From Thalassotalea algicola (GTDB taxonomy: Bacteria > Pseudomonadota > Gammaproteobacteria > Enterobacterales > Alteromonadaceae): 64,000 bases of DNA. Positions 32,048 through 40,870 of this stretch are shown one piece after another. The notes below the pieces were generated by a model. The model ran no database searches. It saw nothing but the letters and a program-made list of their open reading frames with translations, and had not been told where the DNA came from. Numbering within the stretch: position 1 is the first letter of the stretch; each line of letters opens with the position of its first letter. The stretch covers positions 124,001 through 188,000 of the forward strand of contig NZ_JABBXH010000001.1 in NCBI RefSeq assembly GCF_012932965.1. Reading direction: 5' to 3'. The position numbers were made by a program, and so were the translations under genes.

Positions 32048-32854
32048 CTACTTTCTTCTTCGCCCAAGTAAAACAATACCTGTAACAAATAAGAGTAATG
32101 TTGCAGGAACAGGAACTTCAGTCAAACCTAAGATACGTCCATCATTTAATCGCACGATATAACCAATATCGGCAAAAGACGCTAACGTAGTGTTACTTAA
32201 CGTTGTCGGAAAATCTAGATAACCGGTCATTAAATCCGAATCAAATGTGCCACCTAACCAACTTTCATCCCAATGTCCATTTGCAGTCCCAGGACCGCCA
32301 TCCAATTCGACTGGTACAAACTCTGCTGTTGGGTCAAACTCTTCTCGAAACATGTCTAAAGCATACTGTCCAGTATAACGACCGGTGTTTTGTTCATACA
32401 CATTTTGGAAACCTGGTATGCCATAAATTTCAGGGTTCCAAAGGCTTCCAAAACCAATTACATGAGCCATCTCATGCAAAATAACATCGAATAAAGAACC
32501 TTCAGTTTCTAAATTAGCTAAATCAGCCGAATCAAACTCCATTACACCATATGTCGCGTACAAGAAGTTACCGTCTGCTGAGCCAACACTTCTTGGTCCG
32601 GCTTGACCTAGTATACCACCAACACCGTCTATGACGGGACCTGAAGCATCAATAACTAAATTTAAGTTAGCGTCTTCCTGAATACCCACCAAATGATAAT
32701 TCCAAAATAGCGACGCTAGTTCAAAAGAACTCGCTTGAGTTGCAGTCAACCCACCTTGATTATTGACTGTAACATTGAATAAGCCAGCGCTTGCTGACAA
32801 AGTACACGTCATTAGCGAAATTACTAATAGTAACTTTCTCATAAATATTTTCAT
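32048..32854 (-). CDS. PEP-CTERM secreted metalloprotease, leishmanolysin-like
   Basis: 268 residues. Signal peptide (cut near 23), then a domain with HEMAHVIGFG (H127, E128, H131), a distant histidine in NGHWDE (H194) and a Met-turn-like SDLMTG (M209), as in M8-type metzincins. The C-terminus is a PEP-CTERM signal: VPVPATLLLFVTGIVLLGRRRK-type, i.e. a VPxP motif, a TM helix and a basic end. Such proteins are processed by an exosortase and displayed or released; none is in the window. The rare VPVP variant replaces VPEP. Confidence 0.85.
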   Translation of the reverse strand: MKIFMRKLLLVISLMTCTLSASAGLFNVTVNNQGGLTATQASSFELASLFWNYHLVGIQEDANLNLVIDASGPVIDGVGGILGQAGPRSVGSADGNFLYATYGVMEFDSADLANLETEGSLFDVILHEMAHVIGFGSLWNPEIYGIPGFQNVYEQNTGRYTGQYALDMFREEFDPTAEFVPVELDGGPGTANGHWDESWLGGTFDSDLMTGYLDFPTTLSNTTLASFADIGYIVRLNDGRILGLTEVPVPATLLLFVTGIVLLGRRRK

Positions 32855-33070
32855 TTCTAACCCTTATTGTTATTTTCAATTGGTTAAGCAATTATTCAGC
32901 CAAATAAAAATAACCCAATAAAACAAAGAGTTAAAAGAACCCTCAATGTAAAGCCTTTATCAAATGTAAAATTTATTAACACTTCATTAACTCTTTGGTT
33001 ACATAAAAATAAAAAGTTAGAGAGTTTTAAAGCATCGTAATTAAAAAGTTTACTGGTGAGTCATATCATA

Positions 33071-33096
33071 AAGGCACATAAATAACCAAGTGCCTT
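33071..33096 (-). terminator. Hairpin after the CobN/HmuS-like gene
   Basis: On the minus strand AAGGCAC, a 12-base loop, GTGCCTT, then TTATGAT. The T tract is weak. It lies about 20 bp after the stop. Confidence 0.55.
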
Positions 33097-33117
33097 CTCA
33101 TTTATAATCGGCTAATT

Positions 33118-36100
33118 TTATGCCACTTTTTTTAGTATTAACGCCTTGTCTAGTACCTGAGTTGCATAAACAGGTCTACGCTCAAACCATTGATGCACGC
33201 CGCCAGCCAGGAAGATGGCTAATAGCCACCAAAGTGGTGTGTAGTCTGTTTCTATTGGCTCTGATTTAGCTTGTTCTTCCAATTTTTGACCACTGACTTG
33301 CTGGCTTACCTGAGCTGCTTGTTGTGGCTGTGCAAGCGCTTGTGTCAGCGCTTGAGAAAGTGGTGCTAGTCCAAAACCAGTGGCAGTTGCATCCATATAC
33401 TCGTTGAATTTTTCATTGTCTGTCGCAACATCGAATTCAGTGGCAATTTCAGTATATGTTTCTACCATTTTTTTCAGCGTTTCTTCGTCTGCTTGCCAAT
33501 AACCTTTGCGTACGGCTTCTATCATTCGCTCTAGAATTTGTGCCAAACTTTCTGGGTTAGCTTGTTCGAAAAATTCACGCATATCCATTTGGTATTTATC
33601 TTCGACATAGACTTCGAAGAACTCTTGCCATTGGTCGTCACGTATTGCCTCAGGTGTCATTACCTCCCAGCCCCACATGTTATTCATGCGATCTAATATA
33701 GCTGTTGCACCAGCATAACCTGAGTCCTGCATCGCTTTAATCCAGCGAGGGTGGAAATAACGACTACGCATTTCTTGGTTTACAAACTCATCTAAGGTTT
33801 GTGTTTTAATTTGGTCTTTCTTACGCAAATTAGATACATACATTTCAGGGGTTTTACCGTCTAGGTGGCGCACTGCTAAGCCAATACCACCAAAGTATTG
33901 GAATGGATCATCATTGGTCATCAACGCATACAAATTAGTAGAGCGCGAAAAAATTACTCCATCAGTGCCAGAAAGAACTTTATTGTACAGCCCCTCTCCA
34001 TCACCAAATACATCGCCTACATTCTCTGACCAGCGTTTTTCATCATGGCCAAAGGCATAGCCCATACGGTCTAAGTATAAATCAGCCAGTTTGTCATCGG
34101 TTTCCCAAGTGTCTGACGCTAGTGCACTACCAGCTAAACCAGTACCATAGTTACCCGTTTCATTAGAGAAAATTCGAATTGATGATAAGTAATTAGCATC
34201 TTCTTCGGTTTTACCTTGCGCCAACAATTCTGTGCGAAGCGCATTGGCATGGCGATAAACAAAGTTATTTTCTTCTTTCATTTTTGCAATTTTATCAATT
34301 GCTTTAGCTAGCCATAACATGACGTTAGGAAACGCATCGCGATACAAACCTGTGGCGGAAATGACGACATCAATACGCGGACGCTTTAGCTCACTCATAG
34401 GGATAACTTCAGTATCAACGACATTACCTTGACGGTTCCATTTAGGCTTCAAGCCAAGCGCATGTAGAATTTGTGCTTCTAATGCACCTTGGTGACGCAT
34501 CGTTTCTAGCGACCAAAGTGAGAAGGCTAACTTTTCAGGAAACTTACCGTGTTTTTCTACATAGGCGTCAATGGTTTGGTTCATCAAAGTCACACCAGCA
34601 TCGTAGGCTTCTTTTGACGGAACTTTTGCTGGGTTAAATCCAATTAGGTTGCGACCAGTAGGCGCTGCATCTGGGTTACGAATGGGATCACCACCATAAC
34701 TTACTGGAATATAGTTCGCTTCCAGCGCTGATAACAAGTTAGTAATTTCAGCAATGCCTTGGAAATTATCCCAATAATCTTGGGCTAACGTTAAATCAGC
34801 TGCTAACTGATCATCAAGTTCAGCCACGTTATCAGGTTGCTGGATATAAGCGTTAAGCAGCTGGTAGCCATCAAGTGCTTCAAGATTTCGGACATTTCTT
34901 TCATCAAAGTGTTTGGATTCAGGAAGTGCTAGTCCATGCTTTTGCTCAAACTGTGCTGCACGAGAAGTGAAATCATCACCTAACATTTGCAGCATAGTAG
35001 AATACAAATGGGCTTCTTTGGGTAACTTACCAAAGGTATGTACACCAAGCGGCTGGCTCATTTGTGCTAAGGCATTTAAGTGATCTTGCACTTTGGCTAA
35101 ATGGTTGTCGAAGCTTTGTTCAAATGTTGCTTTATCAAGAGACAAATCATTTAGCATATTAAGCTGTTCAGCCATGTTAATGATTTCTGCTTGGGTATTA
35201 GCTTTTGTTTGACCTTCTTCCAACATCATGTAGTTGGCGATTTTTTCACTAAGCTCTGCCACTTCTGTATAAAGCCCTGCTTTAGCAAAACCAGGGGTTA
35301 AATGGCTTACCATAGTCGCACGACCTCGACGTTTAGCCTGCATTGCTTCACCTACATTATCGATAATGTATGGATAAAATACCGGCTTATTACCAATAGC
35401 TAAACTTGGCGCATCGTAAACAGACAAGCCACGTTCTTTACCGGTTAACCACTCTTGAGAGCCATGAGTACCTAAATGGATATACGCATCGGTACCGAAA
35501 GTTTCACGGGCAAATAAATAAATGGCCAAATAGCTGTGATTTATCGCAGTTTTCGTTGAGTGATAAAGCGAAGAATGCTCTTTTGCATTTTCACCTCGCA
35601 CACCTTGCGGTAAAACAATCATATTACCTAAATTCATGCGTGGAATGACAAAGGCTTTTGACAATTGACCATTAATAGTAGTCTCTCGCAGCATGCCACT
35701 TTCTTCAGGCTTACCCCAACGCTCAATAATAGGAGTAGTTACACTTTCAGGTAATGCATTAAACCAAGCAGTATAGGTTTCTAGTGGCATGTATTCAGCC
35801 AAATCTTGCGCAATTAACGCTTGTGCATCTTCGCCACGATAATACGGGCGAAGCAGTTTGCCCGCAGCTTCAATTAAATATTTAGCTTCTTTGACATCAA
35901 CACTGTAGCCATTAGCTTTCATGGCTTTAGCAATTTGCTCTATTGAACTAGGGACATCTAAAAATGCTGCACCAATATTTTTTTCCCCAGGAGGGTAATT
36001 CCAGATAAACGTCGCTATCTTTTTGTCACTGTTGGCAATATGTTTTAAATTCGCATGGTTGAATGCTCGCTCAACTAAGGCGTTCATTTGATAATCAATA

Positions 36101-37215
36101 ACCACTTTTGTACCATTTTCGTTAGCAGCAATGATCGAAGGATCTGTACTACCGGTATCTTCTGGCATGACTAAGAAAAATGGTGTAAGAGAGGGAGAGA
36201 TACCCGCATTATCTGCTTCAAATTCCGCTTGAGTTCCCTCAGTGTAGTTAAGTGCATGAATCACTGGAACACCAAGTTTTTCAAATTCATCACGACGTTT
36301 TTCAACGTAGTGTAGAGAGCGATAATTGATCAGTAAATCAACGCGGGCGCGCTCCTGACCTGTTGTTGGGTCGCTAGTCATCAACAAGTCAGTGTAGTTA
36401 AGCGCTTCATCTTCACCTTCAAAAAAGAAACCAAGTGCTTTCGCACCTTTTGCTTCTAAACCTTTAATTAGTTCATCAACAATTTGTTGTTGTTCATAAT
36501 CAACTGCACTGCGATGGAACCCAATAGCAATAACAGGTTGTTTGCTAATTTCTGTAAATTTGTCTGACGAGTTGTTTTGTTCAAGAAAAGTAAAAAATGC
36601 TTCTTCGTTACTTGTAACTTGACTATCAAAACCTTCGGTATCAGCCAGTGCATAGTGATACAAGCCAACATTGGGTACTACTACTGGTGCCTTGGCAATT
36701 GTTTGACTTAATGTAAAAACATTATTCGATAAATAAATCATTAAGTTACGATAGTTACTGCGACCTGCATTTTTGTAATAACTGCCTATGGTCGTTCGCT
36801 GCTCGTCACTTAACCCTTGGTTCATCTTTTTGTTAGCTAAATCCCCTAATGACACTACCGGCACTTGAGGAAACAAGCTTAAGTGACTTTGATACTTCGC
36901 GAACATGAATTTTGATAAGGCGGGATTAATACCATCTAGCAGCACTAAATCGGCACTCTGCCAGTCAGCTTTAATTTCGTCTTCTGACTTACCTTTTGTG
37001 GAATAATTAACCAAATCAAACGGCTGATCTTTTGCCATCTCTAGTAGCAAATCACCTTTAGGTTTTGCAGCATGTGACGACATTACCAATAATACTTTTG
37101 GCTTTGAGGCAGCAAATGCAGAAGTGTAAAATAAAAAGCTTATTGCTACAGCCATCAGCTGAAAAGCAATTAATAGATATCTAGATTGCTTGATGCTTTT
37201 TGATGTTTTATTCAT
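33118..37215 (-). CDS. hmuS: Periplasmic CobN/HmuS-like chelatase-family protein
   Basis: 1365 residues from ATG 37215. The N-terminal signal peptide (cut near 35, TSAFAASK) is followed by a full-length CobN/Mg-chelatase-H domain, including HLGTHGSQEWLTGK (H580, H584). Near the C-terminus is a TM helix (PLWWLLAIFLAGGVHQWF). CobN normally inserts cobalt or magnesium in the cytoplasm with AAA+ partners, which are absent here. Export and linkage to a haem receptor match HmuS of Bacteroidota hmu loci, associated with haem use and iron removal. It overlaps the DUF2149 stop by 8 bases. Last gene of a three-gene operon. Confidence 0.82.
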   Translation of the reverse strand: MNKTSKSIKQSRYLLIAFQLMAVAISFLFYTSAFAASKPKVLLVMSSHAAKPKGDLLLEMAKDQPFDLVNYSTKGKSEDEIKADWQSADLVLLDGINPALSKFMFAKYQSHLSLFPQVPVVSLGDLANKKMNQGLSDEQRTTIGSYYKNAGRSNYRNLMIYLSNNVFTLSQTIAKAPVVVPNVGLYHYALADTEGFDSQVTSNEEAFFTFLEQNNSSDKFTEISKQPVIAIGFHRSAVDYEQQQIVDELIKGLEAKGAKALGFFFEGEDEALNYTDLLMTSDPTTGQERARVDLLINYRSLHYVEKRRDEFEKLGVPVIHALNYTEGTQAEFEADNAGISPSLTPFFLVMPEDTGSTDPSIIAANENGTKVVIDYQMNALVERAFNHANLKHIANSDKKIATFIWNYPPGEKNIGAAFLDVPSSIEQIAKAMKANGYSVDVKEAKYLIEAAGKLLRPYYRGEDAQALIAQDLAEYMPLETYTAWFNALPESVTTPIIERWGKPEESGMLRETTINGQLSKAFVIPRMNLGNMIVLPQGVRGENAKEHSSLYHSTKTAINHSYLAIYLFARETFGTDAYIHLGTHGSQEWLTGKERGLSVYDAPSLAIGNKPVFYPYIIDNVGEAMQAKRRGRATMVSHLTPGFAKAGLYTEVAELSEKIANYMMLEEGQTKANTQAEIINMAEQLNMLNDLSLDKATFEQSFDNHLAKVQDHLNALAQMSQPLGVHTFGKLPKEAHLYSTMLQMLGDDFTSRAAQFEQKHGLALPESKHFDERNVRNLEALDGYQLLNAYIQQPDNVAELDDQLAADLTLAQDYWDNFQGIAEITNLLSALEANYIPVSYGGDPIRNPDAAPTGRNLIGFNPAKVPSKEAYDAGVTLMNQTIDAYVEKHGKFPEKLAFSLWSLETMRHQGALEAQILHALGLKPKWNRQGNVVDTEVIPMSELKRPRIDVVISATGLYRDAFPNVMLWLAKAIDKIAKMKEENNFVYRHANALRTELLAQGKTEEDANYLSSIRIFSNETGNYGTGLAGSALASDTWETDDKLADLYLDRMGYAFGHDEKRWSENVGDVFGDGEGLYNKVLSGTDGVIFSRSTNLYALMTNDDPFQYFGGIGLAVRHLDGKTPEMYVSNLRKKDQIKTQTLDEFVNQEMRSRYFHPRWIKAMQDSGYAGATAILDRMNNMWGWEVMTPEAIRDDQWQEFFEVYVEDKYQMDMREFFEQANPESLAQILERMIEAVRKGYWQADEETLKKMVETYTEIATEFDVATDNEKFNEYMDATATGFGLAPLSQALTQALAQPQQAAQVSQQVSGQKLEEQAKSEPIETDYTPLWWLLAIFLAGGVHQWFERRPVYATQVLDKALILKKVA

Positions 37216-37552
37216 TTGTATTTCCACCATTAACAGCTTGCTTTTCACCTTCAGGAACATAGACAAAACTGCCATCAGCCATCTTATAAGCAACACCTGC
37301 GCGCATTCCTTCACCTGAGCCGATATCACCCGTTGATTTATATTGTTTAATTTCTTTACCTTCTTTAACGATCACTTCCATATTCGGTTTACCAGCATTT
37401 TTAACAACTGTTACATTGTCAGAGGAAAAAACATTAAGCGGGTTCTGCGCTAATGCAATAAGCAAGGCTGCAATAATTACCAAAAAAACATCAACCAAGT
37501 TAACCGCACTAACAATTGGGTTTAACTCTTCGTCTTCATCAAGGAAACGCAC
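37208..37552 (-). CDS. DUF2149, ExbD-like small membrane protein
   Basis: 114 residues. The acidic N-terminus FLDEDEELNPIVSAVNLVD leads into one TM helix with D21 at its start (DVFLVIIAALLIALAQNP), as in ExbD/TolR proton-channel subunits. A small periplasmic domain follows. DUF2149 proteins occur in hmu-type loci beside CobN-like and ExbB-like proteins. GTG start at 37552 shares its G with the upstream TAG. Probably forms an energising complex with the ExbB-like protein. Confidence 0.82.
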   Translation of the reverse strand: MRFLDEDEELNPIVSAVNLVDVFLVIIAALLIALAQNPLNVFSSDNVTVVKNAGKPNMEVIVKEGKEIKQYKSTGDIGSGEGMRAGVAYKMADGSFVYVPEGEKQAVNGGNTNE

Positions 37553-38082
37553 TACGCTTCTCCTCTAATTTTACGAATATTGATCAGTTCGTTTGCACAC
37601 CAACGTTTTTTCACTGATGCAGGCCAGAATGTAAGTGATGCGATTACCAGTCCCCAAATTACAGCAGCAAAAGCAATAATTAAGTTCTCACTAATACCTT
37701 GAATATTTCCATCAGCAAGTGCCTGTAATGCCGGTCCCATTGGGATCATAGTGGCAATAAGGCCTAACATTGGCGAGATACGGGTAACAATTCGCAAGTT
37801 TTCAAGCTGTTTTAATGCAAAAACTTCCAACTCATCTTCACTTGCATTTGGATTCTTGATGAAATAATTGTGAATTGGATAACCAGCTAACCATTCACCG
37901 TGTTTTTTCTCTACCTGCCTTAAGTAGCCAATTGCATTTTTTTTACGCACTAACCACTGTGAAATAAAACGACCCAACGCGTATAACGCATAAATTAACA
38001 AAACGACAATCGTTAGAATTACTGGAGTCATCAGTAACTCAGAAACATTTGCCATTAACGATTCAATTGTTTGAATATTCAT
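37552..38082 (-). CDS. MotA/TolQ/ExbB-like proton channel protein
   Basis: 176 residues, three TM helices (about 18-38, 100-120, 138-160). The conserved segment ISPMLGLIATMIPMGPALQA and FAAVIWGLVIASLTFWP match the MotA_ExbB domain. It would pair with the DUF2149 protein to couple the proton gradient to the TonB receptor or to the CobN-like protein. First gene of the operon; Fur-box-like site 80-100 bp upstream. Confidence 0.85.
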   Translation of the reverse strand: MNIQTIESLMANVSELLMTPVILTIVVLLIYALYALGRFISQWLVRKKNAIGYLRQVEKKHGEWLAGYPIHNYFIKNPNASEDELEVFALKQLENLRIVTRISPMLGLIATMIPMGPALQALADGNIQGISENLIIAFAAVIWGLVIASLTFWPASVKKRWCANELINIRKIRGEA

Positions 38083-38410
38083 TTTTTACTACCTCTAATA
38101 CTTCGAAAACTGGAGGTTTATTTCCAAGCGACCAGAACTTTATCCGATCCCACACTTGAATTCAAATAATAATTATTCTCATTTGTATTTACATTCTAAA
38201 AATAGTGTGTATTCTAAAAAGCGATTAGAAAATGTCAGGACGTTAATTTAGTAATAAGTTAATCGAAACCTGACGATTGAAGCCCGAGAGATACCGAAAA
38301 GGCAGTTGTTTAATCATAAGTGTTTTAGCCCATCACTTAGCAAACCATCCCCCTGGTGCGCAGATTAATGCCTTTAGGTATCGTTTTTTAAAAATAGGAA
38401 AATAGAAGTT
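38083..38410. other. Divergent haem-locus promoter region
   Basis: 328 bp between the operon and the receptor gene. It holds the Fur-box-like site at 38163-38185. No cobalamin riboswitch (no B12-box-like GCCACTG stretch) was seen, which argues against a B12 role for the locus. Confidence 0.5.
38163..38185. promoter_or_regulatory. Fur-box-like operator
   Basis: CAAATAATAATTATTCTCAT plus TTG forms an imperfect palindrome with CAAAT...ATTTG ends and an ATAATTATTCTCATTT core that fits the Fur consensus. Its position between divergent haem genes is as expected for iron repression. Confidence 0.65.
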
Positions 38411-40615
38411 ATGTTTAAGCCGAAGATGCTAGCGAGTGCTGTAGCTGCTGCATTATCTTCAATGCTAGTTGCTCCGCTGGCGATTGCAGATGAATTAGAT
38501 GATTCAACCGTAGGCGCTAGTGCTGATGATTTAGAAGTAATTGTAGTTAGTGGCTCTCGCACTGAGAAAGCATTAAAAGATGTGGCAGGAAGTATTTCAG
38601 TTATCAGTCAGGAAGATATCGAAAAACAAGTCGTTAGCGACATGAATCAGTTATTCAAATATGACCCAAGCGTACAAGTAACTGGTCAAACAGGTAAGGC
38701 ACAAAACATTACGGTTCGCGGCATGGGCGGCGATCGAGTATTAATGATTAAAGACGGCATGCGTATGAACGAAGGATACGGTGCCAATGGCTTAAACGAT
38801 ATTGTTGGTCGTGGCTTCATTGATACAGATACGTTAAAACAAGTGGAAGTAGCTAAAGGAGCAGCGTCCTCACTTTACGGCTCAGATGCTTTAGGCGGCA
38901 TAATTGTTTTTACAACTAAAGACGCTTCTGATTACCTTTCTGATGATGAGACATTAGCAGGTAACCTTAAATTTGGTTATAGCGATGTTGATAATAAATA
39001 TAGTGTTGGCGGTACCTTAGCAACCATTACTGGTGATTTTGAGCATTTACTAAATGCAACTGTGCGTGACGGTGAAGAGCAGCAAAACTATGTAGAGAGT
39101 GAAGACCCATTCGATGTCGATTCATATTCAATTTTGTACAAAGCAAAATACAACCTTTCTGACACCGATAATTTGACACTAACGGTTGATATTTGGGAGC
39201 AGGAAGCTAAAGGTGACAGCGCAGATGGCTTACTAGCCTACTTCCGTGGCTTAGAAGCATTCGGCTACATGGTTGATACCGAAAACTCAAACACTGAGCA
39301 AACAACTGATTCATTTAAATTGAGCTATCACGGCGAAAATACTCGCTTTTATGATCAGTTAAACGTCAATGTTTACTCAAATACTAGTGAACAGATCGAT
39401 AAAGAATATGCATTATTAAACATTAACGCGCCAATGTTTGGTGTTGTTGAAATGCGTGACATGTTTAAAAACTCCAGCTATAAACAAGAAACGGTCGGCT
39501 TTTTATCAAATGCGACATTAAAAATTAACGAGACCCATACACTAGGATACGGTTTAGACATTGAAAAAACTGAATCTAAACGTAACGAGTTTAAGTTATA
39601 CGAAGTTGAAGGCACACCTAAGCCTGGTTATCCGCAAGAAACCGACAAATTTCCTAAGACAGAAACTTTCCGTACTGGCGTATTCGTCAACGATGAAATT
39701 AGCTTAATGAACGGCCAGTTAACCGTTACTCCAGGCGTACGATTTGATACTTACGAAATGGATCCTAATGGTGCACTAAAAACTGATGGTACTGAATTCA
39801 AAAAATTCGACGAAAACCATACGTCGTTTAACATCGGCGCACTTTACCAAGTCAACGACATGCTTAATATTTTCGCGCAATATGGCCAAGGCTTTAAGGT
39901 GCCTGCGTACGATTTAGCTTACATTGAGCATTATAACCAAGCGACGTCTACCTACATTTATGAAATTGTACCGAGTGAAGATTTAGATCCAGAAGAAAGT
40001 GATACTTACGAAATTGGTTTACGTGGTCATATAGGTGACTTTGTTGTCAGTGCAGCTATCTATCACAACGAATATGAAAACTTTTTATCAACAGAACTAA
40101 TCGCTAGTGACCAAGTATTCGATGATCAAGGTAGCTTTTTGTATCAACACGATAAATTCCAATATCAAAACCTTGAGTCGGTAACAATCGATGGCGCAGA
40201 ACTAGCACTAACGTACTACATCAACAACCAATGGTCTGTATTTGCTAACGCAACGTATCAAGACGGCGAAAATGACGAAACAGGTGATTACATCACGAGT
40301 ATTTCACCATTATCAGGAATTGCTGGTGTTAGCTTCGACGGCGAGAATTTTTCAACAGAGTTAATTTTGAACTGGGCAGATCGCATGGATAAAGTAAACG
40401 AAGGTAATGCAGAAGTTGCCGGTTATGGTTCGTTAGATTGGCTGATTAACTATGATATTACCAATGATGTTCGCGTTAACTTATCTATCACTAACCTAAC
40501 GGATAAAGAATACGTACGTTATTCAAATGCTGCTGGTCATGCAGCAGATGATTCATTTGAACACTTAGCTGCATCAGGTCGTAGCTTTGCTGCAAGTATT
40601 AACGTGGCATTTTAA
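38411..40615 (+). CDS. hmuR: TonB-dependent haem/haemoglobin receptor (HmuR-like)
   Basis: 734 residues. Signal peptide (to about 26), TonB-box region (DDLEVIVVSGSR), plug domain with ITVRGMGGDRVLMIKDGMRM, 22-strand barrel ending in Phe (AASINVAF). It carries the haem-receptor pair FKVPAYDL and VPSEDLDPEESDTYEIGLRG, variants of FRAP and NPDL. It binds haem or haem proteins at the outer membrane. Divergent from the ExbB/DUF2149/CobN-like operon. Terminator at 40846-40870. Confidence 0.9.
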   Translation: MFKPKMLASAVAAALSSMLVAPLAIADELDDSTVGASADDLEVIVVSGSRTEKALKDVAGSISVISQEDIEKQVVSDMNQLFKYDPSVQVTGQTGKAQNITVRGMGGDRVLMIKDGMRMNEGYGANGLNDIVGRGFIDTDTLKQVEVAKGAASSLYGSDALGGIIVFTTKDASDYLSDDETLAGNLKFGYSDVDNKYSVGGTLATITGDFEHLLNATVRDGEEQQNYVESEDPFDVDSYSILYKAKYNLSDTDNLTLTVDIWEQEAKGDSADGLLAYFRGLEAFGYMVDTENSNTEQTTDSFKLSYHGENTRFYDQLNVNVYSNTSEQIDKEYALLNINAPMFGVVEMRDMFKNSSYKQETVGFLSNATLKINETHTLGYGLDIEKTESKRNEFKLYEVEGTPKPGYPQETDKFPKTETFRTGVFVNDEISLMNGQLTVTPGVRFDTYEMDPNGALKTDGTEFKKFDENHTSFNIGALYQVNDMLNIFAQYGQGFKVPAYDLAYIEHYNQATSTYIYEIVPSEDLDPEESDTYEIGLRGHIGDFVVSAAIYHNEYENFLSTELIASDQVFDDQGSFLYQHDKFQYQNLESVTIDGAELALTYYINNQWSVFANATYQDGENDETGDYITSISPLSGIAGVSFDGENFSTELILNWADRMDKVNEGNAEVAGYGSLDWLINYDITNDVRVNLSITNLTDKEYVRYSNAAGHAADDSFEHLAASGRSFAASINVAF

Positions 40616-40868
40616 CGATAAGGATTAACTTAAAATTCAAGTTTAGTTTCCAAGCCAGCTCAACCAATTGGCGATGCAGTGTGTGCCCTCATAATCATTG
40701 CCTTTTGGTTGAGCTACCCTCATTTAAGGACACTAAATTAAACAGTTTCATCTTCTCTCGATGGAAAAAGGCGCTCAATGACGGTAGAGCACCTTACTTT
40801 GACAGCATCTTTTGTGACTTTTGTTTTAGATGCGACCCTACCCTTGCCCACATTTACTGTGGGCTTTT
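40616..40868. other. 3' region of the haem receptor gene
   Basis: A 16-base arm pair lies at 40657-40672 and 40700-40715 (AGCTCAACCAATTGGC with GCCTTTTGGTTGAGCT), loop 27 bases, with a TT/TT bulge. A terminator follows at 40846. The long hairpin is unexplained: an mRNA 3' stabiliser or a mobile remnant is possible. Confidence 0.5.
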
Positions 40869-40870
40869 TT
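40846..40870 (+). terminator. Rho-independent terminator of the haem receptor
   Basis: GCCCACA, loop TTTAC, TGTGGGC, then six T. It reaches the last codons of the convergent lipoprotein gene. Confidence 0.85.

Noticed and set aside
33118-37215. CobN-like gene as part of cobalamin synthesis
   Set aside because: It has a signal peptide and a C-terminal TM anchor, no CobS/CobT or other cob genes, and no B12 riboswitch near; haem-locus context fits better.
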